Assembly: GCF_023715655.1 (NCBI RefSeq)
Contig: NZ_JAMBON010000007.1
Coordinates: forward strand, 1 to 64,000
Direction of reading: 5' to 3'
DNA: 64,000 nt
Source of the DNA: Oceanobacillus luteolus
GTDB taxonomy: Bacteria > Bacillota > Bacilli > Bacillales > Amphibacillaceae
Position numbers and translations under genes: made by a program. The notes under the pieces were generated by a model. The model was given only the letters and a program-made list of their open reading frames with translations, searched no databases and was not told the DNA's origin. The number at the start of each line of letters is the position of its first letter. The stretch's first letter is position 1. Shown piece after piece: positions 31,792 through 40,635 of this stretch.

Positions 31792-33858
31792 ATGAAAAGA
31801 TTACTGAAAGCATCGTTCATCGTGTTGTTGGCCATTGCATTAAGTATTAGTCCGAGCACCATGAAAACAAATGCCAAGAAAAAGGATTCCGGGAAAGAAT
31901 TGGTCATCCTCGAAAACGTTCCAGAAGTGGAAGCAGAAGTAGTGAATGGTGAAATACAGTTGCAAGCATTAAATGTATATGAAGATGGCCACTTCAAAAC
32001 CACATCCGATAACTTGAGATGGAATTCCAAAAATAGAACCGTTGCCTTTGTAGATGAAGATGGTACGGTGAGCCTTACAGGTAAAAATGGACGTACATGG
32101 ATTTCGGTGACAGATGGCCAATCCCAAGATGAAATTGGCATTCACGTGAAAAACGGCGAAGCGGAAATCATCCAAAAGAAAGGCAAAAAATATAATATCA
32201 TCGACAATGCCATTCAAGGGATGACAATCGAAGAAAAAATCGGTCAAATGCTCATGCCTGACTTCCGAAAATGGAATGGCGAAAACGTGACAGAAATGCT
32301 CCCGGAAATTGAACAAATCGTAAAAGACTATTCATTAGGCGGCGTCATCTTGTTTGCAGAAAATGTCGTGACAACGGAGCAAACGACAAAATTAGTAGCT
32401 GCTTACAAAGAGGCTAGTGAAAAATACGGATTACTACTGACCATCGACCAGGAAGGCGGAATCGTGACACGTCTCCAATCCGGAACAGACATGCCTGGAA
32501 ATATGGCGCTTGGTGCTACAAGATCACCAGAAATAACAGAGGAAGTCGGTAAAGTGATTGGCGCTGAGTTACAAGCATTGGGGATTAATATGAACTTGGC
32601 ACCTGTACTCGATGTCAATAACAATCCTGACAACCCTGTCATCGGTGTACGCTCTTTTGGCGAATCACCTGAGCTCGTATCAGACCTTGGAATTGCTTAT
32701 ATAAAAGGGATTCAAAGCAAAGGCGTAGCAACGACAGCAAAACATTTCCCTGGGCACGGTGACACATCCGTAGATTCTCATCTTGGCTTACCGGAAGTTC
32801 CACATGATAAAGAACGTTTGCTGGAAGTAGAGTTATATCCATTCCAGCAAGCAATGGAAGCGGATGTCGATGCGATTATGACAGCACATGTCACTTTTCC
32901 AAAGATTGATGATACAAAAGTAATCTCCAAAAAAGATGGTACGGAAATCTCTTTACCTGCCACCTTGTCGCATAAAGTATTGACCGGTCTCATGCGTGAA
33001 GAAATGGGCTATGATGGCGTAATTATAACGGATGCATTAAACATGCTCGCAATTGCTGACCATTTCGGTCCAGTTGATGCAGTCATCCGCTCCGTCAATG
33101 CCGGAACAGATATCATCCTGATGCCAGTAGGATTAGAAGAAGTCGTTGAAGGATTACTGGAAGCAGTGGAAACTGGAGAAATTACCGAGGAACGGATTGA
33201 ACAATCGGTGAAACGGATTCTAACGTTGAAGCTGAATCGCGGAATTATTAAACCAGAAACCCCAACTCCTGTAGACGAATTGGTACGAAATGCAGAAGAG
33301 GTCGTTGGACAGGATTTCCATAAAGAGGTAGAGGCGGTAGCTGCAAAGCAATCGATTACACTTCTAAAAAATGATCAGGTCCTGCCACTGCAAGCAGATG
33401 AAAATGAGAAAATCGTTGTCGTCGGGAACACTTACATCAGCAAGTTACATGAAGCTATCAGTGATTACCACGCTAACACAGAACTAATCACTGCTTCAGG
33501 ACCATTGACTGACGCACAGCTCGAACAACTCTCAGACGCAAGTGCGGTCATCTTCGGATCCTATACGTTTAATGTCAGTGGACGTGACCCATTGAGTCCG
33601 CAAATGTTGCTTGTAAACCAGCTTATTCAAGAAGTCGATGCTCCGGTCATTGGAGCAGCCATCCGTAATCCATATGACATTATGGCATTCCCTGAAATCG
33701 ATGCCTATCTGACACAATACGGATTTAGAGATGCAAGCTTTGAAGCAACAGCCGCAACCATTTTTGGAGAAAACAATCCAACAGGCACATTGCCAGTTAC
33801 AATTCCTGACCAAAACGGCGATGTCCTATACGAATTTGGTTTTGGAATTTCCTATTAA
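31792..33858 (+). CDS. nagZ: Exported beta-N-acetylglucosaminidase, GH3 NagZ
   Basis: 688 residues. A signal peptide is followed by a bacterial Ig-like (Big_2-type) stretch at about residues 40-125, then the GH3 catalytic barrel with the NagZ-specific Asp-His dyad motif KHFPGHGDTSVDSHLGL and the nucleophile Asp in VIITDALNML, then the second GH3 domain (to residue 688), which in Firmicutes NagZ is present and in Gram-negatives is absent. It removes GlcNAc from muropeptides in the wall space. The Ig-like insertion is an addition to the Bacillus subtilis form as I remember it. Between amiE (21-base gap) and namZ. Confidence 0.88.
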   Translation: MKRLLKASFIVLLAIALSISPSTMKTNAKKKDSGKELVILENVPEVEAEVVNGEIQLQALNVYEDGHFKTTSDNLRWNSKNRTVAFVDEDGTVSLTGKNGRTWISVTDGQSQDEIGIHVKNGEAEIIQKKGKKYNIIDNAIQGMTIEEKIGQMLMPDFRKWNGENVTEMLPEIEQIVKDYSLGGVILFAENVVTTEQTTKLVAAYKEASEKYGLLLTIDQEGGIVTRLQSGTDMPGNMALGATRSPEITEEVGKVIGAELQALGINMNLAPVLDVNNNPDNPVIGVRSFGESPELVSDLGIAYIKGIQSKGVATTAKHFPGHGDTSVDSHLGLPEVPHDKERLLEVELYPFQQAMEADVDAIMTAHVTFPKIDDTKVISKKDGTEISLPATLSHKVLTGLMREEMGYDGVIITDALNMLAIADHFGPVDAVIRSVNAGTDIILMPVGLEEVVEGLLEAVETGEITEERIEQSVKRILTLKLNRGIIKPETPTPVDELVRNAEEVVGQDFHKEVEAVAAKQSITLLKNDQVLPLQADENEKIVVVGNTYISKLHEAISDYHANTELITASGPLTDAQLEQLSDASAVIFGSYTFNVSGRDPLSPQMLLVNQLIQEVDAPVIGAAIRNPYDIMAFPEIDAYLTQYGFRDASFEATAATIFGENNPTGTLPVTIPDQNGDVLYEFGFGISY

Positions 33859-33866
33859 GTTTAAGT

Positions 33867-33885
33867 GAGGGGGTCAGCCCCCCTC
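33867..33885 (+). terminator. GC-rich hairpin between nagZ and namZ
   Basis: GAGGGGG (33867-33873) pairs with CCCCCTC (33879-33885) with a five-base loop. No T-run follows, so it more likely stabilises the upstream message or lowers read-through than ends transcription. Confidence 0.4.
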
Positions 33886-33938
33886 CTCTTCACTGAGGGT
33901 CTGAGCTTCCTATTAAAATATTAACGGAGGGATCACCA

Positions 33939-35204
33939 ATGAAAAAAATACTAGTCGCGTTCGTAACGCTTACGCTCGTTCTTACGTCCCTTACGATGGC
34001 TTTCGCAGACAAAGGAGAAAGCAACGGGAAAGGCAAAGGGAAGAAAAAGAGCTTCCAGTTAGGTGTGGAAGTTCTATTAGATGAACAAAAACATCTCATT
34101 GAAGGAAAACGTGTCGGCTTAATCACAAATCCTACCGGAGTCGACCAAGAATTAAATAGTATTGTAGACCGTTTGTATGAAGACCCTGATGTTGAGCTCA
34201 CCGCCCTGTACGGCCCAGAACACGGCGTTCGCGGTGATGCACAAGCAGGTGAATATGTGGAATTTTATATTGATGAGTCGACCGGATTGCCTGTTTACAG
34301 TTTATATGGACAAACGCGTAAACCTACTCCAGAAATGCTGGAAAATGTAGATGTCCTCCTCTTTGATATCCAGGATGTCGGTACACGTTTCTATACGTAT
34401 ATTTACACGATGGCATACGCGATGGAAGCTGCAGCTGAAAACGATATCGAATTCATTGTCCTTGATCGCCCGAATCCATTAGGCGGACATAAAGTCGAGG
34501 GGCCAGTACTCGACCCAGAATACGCATCATTCGTCGGTAACTATCCGATTCCACTACGTCACGGGATGACAGTCGGAGAATTAGCAACATTGTTTAATGA
34601 GGAGTTCGACATTAATGCGGACTTGACCGTCGTTGAAATGAAAAAATGGAAACGAAATATGTACTACGATGATACTGGTTTGGAATGGGTTTTACCTTCA
34701 CCGAACATGCCTACATTAGATACTGCCATTGTTTATCCAGGCGCAGCATTAATTGAAGGTACGAACGTTTCAGAAGGCCGCGGTACGACAAAACCATTCG
34801 AATTGATCGGTGCACCATTTGTAAACAGTAAAGATTTTGCAGCTGCATTAAATGATTTGGAGCTACCTGGCGTTACATTCCGTGCGGCATCCTTCACACC
34901 GACCATTTCAAAACATAGCGGAACATTAAGTCACGGGGTGCAGATCCACATTCAAAACGAGAAAGCCTACAAGCCAATCGAAACAGGGCTTCACATCGTG
35001 AAAACCTTGCATGATATGTATCCAGATGACTTTGAATTCCGTGCAGAAAACAGTGCAGGTATTTCCTTCTTTGATAACTTGATTGGAAACGGGTGGATTC
35101 GTGAGGCAATTGAGAATGGTGAATCCGTTAAAGAGATGGAAAAAAGATGGAAGCATGATTTGAAGGAATTTGAGAAGGTGCGGAGAGGGTATTTGTTGTA
35201 TTAA
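33939..35204 (+). CDS. namZ: Exo-beta-N-acetylmuramidase NamZ (DUF1343, GH171)
   Basis: 421 residues with a signal peptide (about 1-25) followed by a short basic linker (GKGKGKKKS). DUF1343 marks are GLITNPTGVD, the catalytic-site GPEHGVRGDAQAGE, DIQDVGTRFYTYIYTMA and LDRPNPLGG. NamZ of Bacillus subtilis (YbbC) releases N-acetylmuramic acid from the non-reducing end of glycan chains, working in turn with NagZ and AmiE, exactly the three genes here. GGAGGG precedes the ATG. The intracellular part of the pathway (MurQ, MurR, MurP) is not in this window. Confidence 0.85.
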   Translation: MKKILVAFVTLTLVLTSLTMAFADKGESNGKGKGKKKSFQLGVEVLLDEQKHLIEGKRVGLITNPTGVDQELNSIVDRLYEDPDVELTALYGPEHGVRGDAQAGEYVEFYIDESTGLPVYSLYGQTRKPTPEMLENVDVLLFDIQDVGTRFYTYIYTMAYAMEAAAENDIEFIVLDRPNPLGGHKVEGPVLDPEYASFVGNYPIPLRHGMTVGELATLFNEEFDINADLTVVEMKKWKRNMYYDDTGLEWVLPSPNMPTLDTAIVYPGAALIEGTNVSEGRGTTKPFELIGAPFVNSKDFAAALNDLELPGVTFRAASFTPTISKHSGTLSHGVQIHIQNEKAYKPIETGLHIVKTLHDMYPDDFEFRAENSAGISFFDNLIGNGWIREAIENGESVKEMEKRWKHDLKEFEKVRRGYLLY

Positions 35205-35214
35205 AAAGGATAAA

Positions 35215-35267
35215 GGGACAGTTCACTGTCTGTTTCTGAATGATGAAACAGATAAGGAAACTGTCCC
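35215..35267 (+). terminator. Terminator after namZ, GGGACAGTT type
   Basis: GGGACAGTT (35215-35223) pairs with AACTGTCCC (35259-35267), and an inner CTGTTTC/GAAACAG stem is nested within. T-rich sequence follows. Confidence 0.8.
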
Positions 35268-35398
35268 TCTTTCTATTCGATAAAGCTAATAAATCATTCT
35301 TGTTATCTAAGGGATTTTTTCAGTGACCTCAGCCTATCCCCTTATCCCAACCTTATCATAAAGGAAGCCTAACCTTTATATAGTAGGTATTGTTTTAC

Positions 35399-36958
35399 TT
35401 ATTGCTTCAACTCACCAGCTGCTTTCGCACGAATTCTTGTAGCATTTCCCGGCAAGTAAGCAAGTGGCACATCTTCAATATCTACAATGACTAGACTGTC
35501 TTCATCTGCCCCTGCATTCATCGCTTCAGCCATAGCTTCTTCTTTCGCCTGTTTAATTGCGTTATCTCTTCCAACCTCATCTAATAGATAGATTTTTTCT
35601 ATTTGACCACTGACTTGGGAGATAGCAGAACCTATTGCATTGGCAACACCGGAATGTTCTGGTCGAAGGACAACGGATGCACCTTTCAATTCAGTCGGGA
35701 ATAGAACACTGCCACCGCCGACAAGAATGACAGGAGTTGGTTCAGCACTTGTTTTCATACGATCTACCGCTTCTTCAACCATTTCAACCATTTTCGCATA
35801 AACACGTTCCAATAATGCTTTATCTAAATGCTCAACTTTTGAAGGATCACCAAGTTCTACTTTACCTAATGCAACGGCAACATCCGTTGTCGTTAATGTG
35901 TCGCCTCCAAAAATAAGAGCCTTCTCCGGCAATTGGTATCCGACACTATCAGGGCCAATTGTGAATTCCCCATTTTCCAAGATACGTACAATCGTTCCTC
36001 CACCAAGGCCGATTGAAACAAGATCTGGCATCCGGAAGTTTGTCCGCGCTCCGCCAATTTCAACTTCCAATGACGATTCGCGTGGGAAGGAATTTACGAG
36101 AACTCCAACGTCAGAAGTCGTTCCTCCAACATCCACGACAATAGCATCTGATAAATCAGCTAAATAGGATGCCCCACGCAAGGAGTTGGTAGGACCACAA
36201 GCGACCGTGAAAATAGGATATTTCACTGCATATTCGACGGACATTAACGTACCATCGTTCTGTCCAAAGAAAACTCTCGCCTGAATGCCTTCATCTTCTA
36301 GTGCCTTGAGGAATCCATCAGCAGCTGTTTTAGCGACTTGAACAACAGATGCATTCAAAATGGTTGCATTTTCTCTTTCCAACAGTCCGACTGAACCTAC
36401 TTCAGAGGACAGAGAGATGGCAATATCTTGCCCCAATACCTCTGTAAAAATATCCCGAGCACGCTCCTCATGAACGGTAGCTACCGGTGAAAAGACAGAT
36501 GTAATCGCTATGGAATCCACTTCGCCCTTTACGTCATGTGCTATTTGGTACAAGTGCTCTTCATCTAATGTTGTAATTTCCCGACCATCAAATTCGTGTC
36601 CCCCGCGGACTAGATACACATATTTTCCGAGCGCATTCCGCAAATCTTCCGGCACACCGACTAAAGGTTTTACCGCCAACGTAGCCGGAGCACCAATGCG
36701 GACTACCGCAATCTTATTTAATCCTTTTCGTTCCACAATTGCATTCGTGCAATGTGTCGTTCCAAGCATGGCATAGTGAATATTTTCACGGGGAACATCA
36801 GCCTCCGTAATAACCGCATGCATAGCATCGTAAATACCAGTAGTGACGTCTTTCGTTGTTGAAGCTTTTGTTTCCGAGATGACCTGATTGTTTTCATCTA
36901 ATAGTACTGCGTCTGTGTGGGTTCCCCCAACATCGATTCCAATTCGATAACTGCTCAT
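35399..36958 (-). CDS. Hydantoinase/oxoprolinase A family protein (HyuA)
   Basis: 519 residues, short for the family because the C-terminal domain of about 150 residues is missing, as in HyuA of two-gene systems. ASKHA-fold ATP-binding marks are GIDVGGTHTDAVLLDE, LGTTHCTNAIVERKG, IVVDVGGTTSDVGVL and SIGLGGGTIVR. Such proteins open cyclic amides (hydantoin, 5-oxoproline) with ATP. The usual HyuB subunit is not in the cluster; the upstream S-Me-THD protein takes its place. The start codon overlaps the preceding stop (TAATG). Substrate not visible from sequence. Confidence 0.85.
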   Translation of the reverse strand: MSSYRIGIDVGGTHTDAVLLDENNQVISETKASTTKDVTTGIYDAMHAVITEADVPRENIHYAMLGTTHCTNAIVERKGLNKIAVVRIGAPATLAVKPLVGVPEDLRNALGKYVYLVRGGHEFDGREITTLDEEHLYQIAHDVKGEVDSIAITSVFSPVATVHEERARDIFTEVLGQDIAISLSSEVGSVGLLERENATILNASVVQVAKTAADGFLKALEDEGIQARVFFGQNDGTLMSVEYAVKYPIFTVACGPTNSLRGASYLADLSDAIVVDVGGTTSDVGVLVNSFPRESSLEVEIGGARTNFRMPDLVSIGLGGGTIVRILENGEFTIGPDSVGYQLPEKALIFGGDTLTTTDVAVALGKVELGDPSKVEHLDKALLERVYAKMVEMVEEAVDRMKTSAEPTPVILVGGGSVLFPTELKGASVVLRPEHSGVANAIGSAISQVSGQIEKIYLLDEVGRDNAIKQAKEEAMAEAMNAGADEDSLVIVDIEDVPLAYLPGNATRIRAKAAGELKQ

Positions 36959-38052
36959 TATTTTTCCCCTCCTTTGTTCACCAGTTCCTCGACAGGAACA
37001 AAGTCAACATCATAACCGAAATATCCTGGTCCCACCGTTTCGATACCTTTTTTCGTGCGCCACTTTGGATGACATGGGATACCAATGATGACACAACGTG
37101 TACCATAACGGATGCCTTCCGTCGTGATGGGAAGTCCTGTTTCTGCATCAAGGACTGCAATTAGATCTGGTGTGACACAGACCACTTGCTCACCTTTCGT
37201 GGCTAGTAAGTGTTCATTTTGGAAACGGAGCTGTAGTGTTTCCCCTTTATCATTGCCGATTCCTTCAAACGTTGCTATTCCACGGGCAAATCCAGTCTCC
37301 GTTTTCCGGTCGATATCGGTAACCTTTCCACGGAATAACTCAAATCCGCCAACGGTTTTCAACACTTCTTGAATCGCATTCACATTATTTTCTTTTGCGA
37401 GACGGATCGTCTTTCCAATCTCTTCTTCCAGCCTTAAAATATTTGGGATTCCACTTTCCCTCAGTTGTTTTCCGCGCATGGAATACATCGCATTCATCAC
37501 AGAGCCGCCCATTTCAATCGTAGCTGCTCGGGCAATCCGCTCGGTCCATACATTATCAATCGTTGTCAACAATGCGCTGTTTCCTTTTTCATCTGCAATT
37601 ACTGCCGGAGTGGCAGAGATTCCATCCAAATAGAAAGTAACCATCTGTAATTCTGGAAATGCTCGTCCCATCCCATCTGCATCCACTACCGGTAAACCTA
37701 ATCTTGCCGCCAGCGCAAATGGAAGCATGGAATTGACACCTCCCGCTTCAATTGGAAACGTGGCATAGATTTTTTCATCTAAATATGCTTCTAATTTTTG
37801 AAAAGCTTCAATCGCTTCTTCCCCACTCGGAACTTTCTCCAACATGACGGTCGGAGCACCCATCATGGAAGATGGGACGACGAGTGCATCGTCCGGTACT
37901 TCCTCTGGGTCTAACACAGTCACCGGGCCAAATTCTTCAATAGCCTGCAAAGCCATCAGTTTTCCAATGTACGGATCTCCGCCTCCTCCAGTTCCAAGGA
38001 GTGCGGCTCCTACTGCCATATCTTCAATCTCTTGTTTGCCTATTTTTCTCAT
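36958..38052 (-). CDS. S-Me-THD domain protein (former DUF917)
   Basis: 364 residues. The N-terminal glycine-rich GAALLGTGGGGDPYIGKL and the C-terminal half (with TPDLIAVLDAETGLPI) are those of DUF917, since renamed after S-methyl-thiohydantoin desulfurase, an enzyme that turns a methylthio-hydantoin into a hydantoin with release of methanethiol. Many members always neighbour HyuA genes, so it could act on, or ATP-dependently with, the HyuA protein. AGGAGG precedes the ATG; 18 bases separate it from the permease gene. Confidence 0.8.
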   Translation of the reverse strand: MRKIGKQEIEDMAVGAALLGTGGGGDPYIGKLMALQAIEEFGPVTVLDPEEVPDDALVVPSSMMGAPTVMLEKVPSGEEAIEAFQKLEAYLDEKIYATFPIEAGGVNSMLPFALAARLGLPVVDADGMGRAFPELQMVTFYLDGISATPAVIADEKGNSALLTTIDNVWTERIARAATIEMGGSVMNAMYSMRGKQLRESGIPNILRLEEEIGKTIRLAKENNVNAIQEVLKTVGGFELFRGKVTDIDRKTETGFARGIATFEGIGNDKGETLQLRFQNEHLLATKGEQVVCVTPDLIAVLDAETGLPITTEGIRYGTRCVIIGIPCHPKWRTKKGIETVGPGYFGYDVDFVPVEELVNKGGEK

Positions 38053-38070
38053 TTATTATAACCTCCTAAT

Positions 38071-39387
38071 TTATGCCACTTTTCTAGTCAAACGATCCTT
38101 GTCGTTAAATTTTTTTATGATCACTGCTCCGATTAGATAAACCAACCCGCTGATGACAAGGGAGTTGATGGAAGGGATACCAAGTGGAACAAAATATCCT
38201 GAAGCAAATCCTGCGACCCAAGCAATCAATGTAATTGGATGTAGGCTACCAATATTCTCTGGTAATGTACCTTCTTTTCTAGTTTCATCCAATGCTTGAC
38301 GATGAGTTTTAAGGATGAAATATTCCACTAACATGATTCCAGCGATTGGTGGAACGAGTACACCTAAAAATACGAGAAAATCAACAAAATAATCGAGAAT
38401 TCCTATTACAGAAAGCACTGTTCCAATAATTCCAATGACAAGTGTCACGATACCGCGGTTCAGTTTGATGTTGAACAAAGAATCAAAAATATTCGTAAAG
38501 CCAAGGGAAGAAGAATATAAATTCAGATTATTGATTTTAACCGTTGATAAAATGACGACAAGTGCACCGAACCAACCGGCTGTGCCAACCATTATACTAA
38601 CGACATCATTGGTTCTTGCAGCAAGTGCAAGCAGAACAGCAATCATATTAATTCCGAGTTCACCGATAAGTACACCAATCGTTGCCATCCAAAAAACATC
38701 TTTTCCACTCTTTGCAAAACGGGTGAAGTCTGGAGTAATGACAGCACCGATGATAAATCCCCCGGCTACCATAGTGGCAGCTGCTCCCATCGTCAATGGC
38801 TCCCCTGCTGGCGTAGCACCAATCAAATCAAGGATAGAATGTTCGCTTAACACTTGATAAATCCCAAAGCCAACAGCGAGTAAAAAGAGAGGAACCGTAA
38901 TCGAGGCCGTAATACTTAACAGCTTAAATCCAAAAATTACTAGTACGGTAACTCCAAGTCCAGTGATCGTCGCAGCGACAGGAAGCGATAATTTTCCACC
39001 CGTTGCTTGGACAATTCCATTCGCAAAAACGGAATTTTGAACACCAAACCAGCCGATACAGGAAATGGCAATAACTGCCCCAATAATACTTGATCCATAT
39101 CTACCGAACCCGGTCCAGCGAGCTAATAGACTAGTAGATAACCCTTCGCGAGCACCTGCATATCCAAGCAGAAAACTAATAACTTGTAAAATTACACTCC
39201 CTAACATCGTCGCCCAGAATGCTTCCCAAAATGACATTCCAAACCCTAAGGATGCACCCAACATGAATTGTGAAATCGTCGCTAAAGCACCTACGCGAAT
39301 AATAGTAATGCTCCATAGTGATTGTCTTGCTGACATCGGCACTCTTGATAATGAAAAGTCGTCTCCAATATTTGCTTTTTGTCCCAT
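38071..39387 (-). CDS. NCS1 family permease (cytosine/hydantoin type)
   Basis: 438 residues from the ATG at 39387-39385, which follows AGGAGG; the longer frame to 39426 has none. About 12 membrane segments, with DDFSLSRVPMSARQSLWS at the N-terminus and GFIIGAVITPDFTRFAKS in the middle as in CodB-like NCS1 transporters. The family carries purines, cytosine, allantoin and hydantoins (Mhp1). Located immediately before the S-Me-THD and HyuA genes, it is likely the importer for their cyclic-amide substrate, which is inference. Confidence 0.85.
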   Translation of the reverse strand: MGQKANIGDDFSLSRVPMSARQSLWSITIIRVGALATISQFMLGASLGFGMSFWEAFWATMLGSVILQVISFLLGYAGAREGLSTSLLARWTGFGRYGSSIIGAVIAISCIGWFGVQNSVFANGIVQATGGKLSLPVAATITGLGVTVLVIFGFKLLSITASITVPLFLLAVGFGIYQVLSEHSILDLIGATPAGEPLTMGAAATMVAGGFIIGAVITPDFTRFAKSGKDVFWMATIGVLIGELGINMIAVLLALAARTNDVVSIMVGTAGWFGALVVILSTVKINNLNLYSSSLGFTNIFDSLFNIKLNRGIVTLVIGIIGTVLSVIGILDYFVDFLVFLGVLVPPIAGIMLVEYFILKTHRQALDETRKEGTLPENIGSLHPITLIAWVAGFASGYFVPLGIPSINSLVISGLVYLIGAVIIKKFNDKDRLTRKVA

Positions 39388-39425
39388 TGCCTTGCCTCCT
39401 AATGTTGTCTGATTTATTATTGTCA

Positions 39426-39437
39426 TTCTCGCGAGAA
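39426..39437. promoter_or_regulatory. 12-base palindrome before the permease gene
   Basis: TTCTCGCGAGAA is a perfect palindrome 39 bases upstream of the permease start, in the 149-base gap after the TetR gene. It differs from the TetR-gene palindrome at 40153, so what binds it is unknown. Confidence 0.35.
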
Positions 39438-39536
39438 GTAACTATCATAGCTTTCTAGTTTTGCTACATAAATCTATCAAAAATGCTGATGTCTTTTATA
39501 CAAAACTTGTCATTGTTTTCTCAAGACTGACGTCAC

Positions 39537-40142
39537 CTATTCAGAAAACGATTGCTTGATATATTTCTCATTGATTTCCTCACATAAAGATTGAATAATT
39601 TTTTCAGCAAGCGTTATTTGTTCCTTTAAGACTTCTCCTTCGTAAAGCTTAATTCCCCAGAAAACTCCATTCCCAATTAGGATAAATTGTTTAACGATGC
39701 AGTCCACTTCATTTGTAGCCATCCCCGGATATCTTTTTTTAAGGATGGATTCCAACGATTCTGTAAGCCAATCATTGTATCGCAGCATATGATTATGGAG
39801 ATAATCGGATATTTCATCTAAGGGAGAAGTAACTAGGGAGATGTATGCATTCGTTCCCTGCATATCATCCGTATGATGATCTACAATCCCTTGAAGCATC
39901 GCGTTAAAAATCTCTTGAATTGGTTTATCTTTATGTTCCTTTAAAATGTTCTCCATTTTACAAAAGTGGTTGTCAAGCAGGTGCTGAAATGCAGCAATAA
40001 ACAATTCTTCTTTATTTTTATAAAAATAGTATATCGATGCAGGTTTGATTCCGACTTCCTCTGCGATTTTCCGCATCGTCGCGCCATTATATCCATAAAT
40101 GGAATATTGATTAAGTGCTGCTTGTATTAGTTTGGTATGCAA
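39537..40142 (-). CDS. TetR family repressor
   Basis: About 201 residues. The helix-turn-helix is clear (YGYNGATMRKIAEEVGIKPA, then SIYYFYKNKEELF). A TTG at 40142 preceded by GGCGGTG is the likely start; the track-type start at 40160 falls within the operator. The C-terminal ligand domain is not family-specific. It is upstream of, and on the same strand as, the permease-S-Me-THD-HyuA genes, so it probably controls them and itself. Confidence 0.85.
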   Translation of the reverse strand: MHTKLIQAALNQYSIYGYNGATMRKIAEEVGIKPASIYYFYKNKEELFIAAFQHLLDNHFCKMENILKEHKDKPIQEIFNAMLQGIVDHHTDDMQGTNAYISLVTSPLDEISDYLHNHMLRYNDWLTESLESILKKRYPGMATNEVDCIVKQFILIGNGVFWGIKLYEGEVLKEQITLAEKIIQSLCEEINEKYIKQSFSE

Positions 40143-40152
40143 TATATCACCG

Positions 40153-40168
40153 CCTAACAAGTGTTAGG
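40153..40168. promoter_or_regulatory. TetR operator palindrome overlapping the tetR start
   Basis: CCTAACAAGTGTTAGG is a perfect 7-2-7 palindrome only 10 bases upstream of the TTG start, overlapping the ribosome binding site. Binding there would block expression of the regulator gene and read-through into the transport genes. Confidence 0.7.
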
Positions 40169-40447
40169 TGCAATTATATTCATTTTATTTTTTTCTGTCA
40201 ATTAGTTTTTTGATAATTTTCGCTTGGTAAAATTTTATAGTTTTAATAGAAAGCGCAACCTATATTGAAAAATAGCCATTTTACAGAGTCCGCGAAATTT
40301 TCATTTATTTTTCTCTTATTTGCTTTTCGCATCATCACACTGTACTTCTATATTCCATTCGAAATAAAAAATAAATACATGAAGCTAAGGAGCGACTTTA
40401 CAGTGAAACTATCCCCATCTTCTGGATGAATTTTCCAAAATCATGCC

Positions 40448-40483
40448 AAAAGAAAAGACACCCAAGTGGATGCCTTTTCTTTT
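40448..40483. terminator. Bidirectional hairpin in the TetR-catalase gap
   Basis: AAAAGAAAAG (40448-40457) and CTTTTCTTTT (40474-40483) pair perfectly with A and T runs at the ends. The gap 40169-40635 holds no convincing gene; a plus-strand AAGGAG followed by an eight-codon GTG frame (40403-40429) precedes this hairpin. Confidence 0.55.
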
Positions 40484-40552
40484 ATTACTTCCCTCTTACA
40501 TTTCAAATGATTAGTTTGAATAGATTAAGTTCAAATCCCATACAAAAATCAA

Positions 40553-40583
40553 GCTACTATCCCATTTATATTGGAGTAGTAGC
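40553..40583 (-). terminator. Terminator after the broken catalase gene
   Basis: GCTACTA (40553-40559) pairs with TAGTAGC (40577-40583), with T-rich sequence on both strands. About 50 bases past the catalase stop. Confidence 0.6.
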
Positions 40584-40635
40584 CTTTTTAAATACCTAAT
40601 CATTTTTTTAAATCACATGACATAACTCTTGCTAC

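Noticed and set aside
38435-38857. Plus-strand open frame of 140 codons inside the NCS1 gene
   Set aside because: Antisense shadow; membrane-protein genes often give open frames on the other strand.
40403-40429. Eight-codon GTG frame after AAGGAG, ahead of a hairpin (possible leader peptide)
   Set aside because: No regulatory codon run, no downstream gene on that strand, ribosome site too far (about 11 bases).
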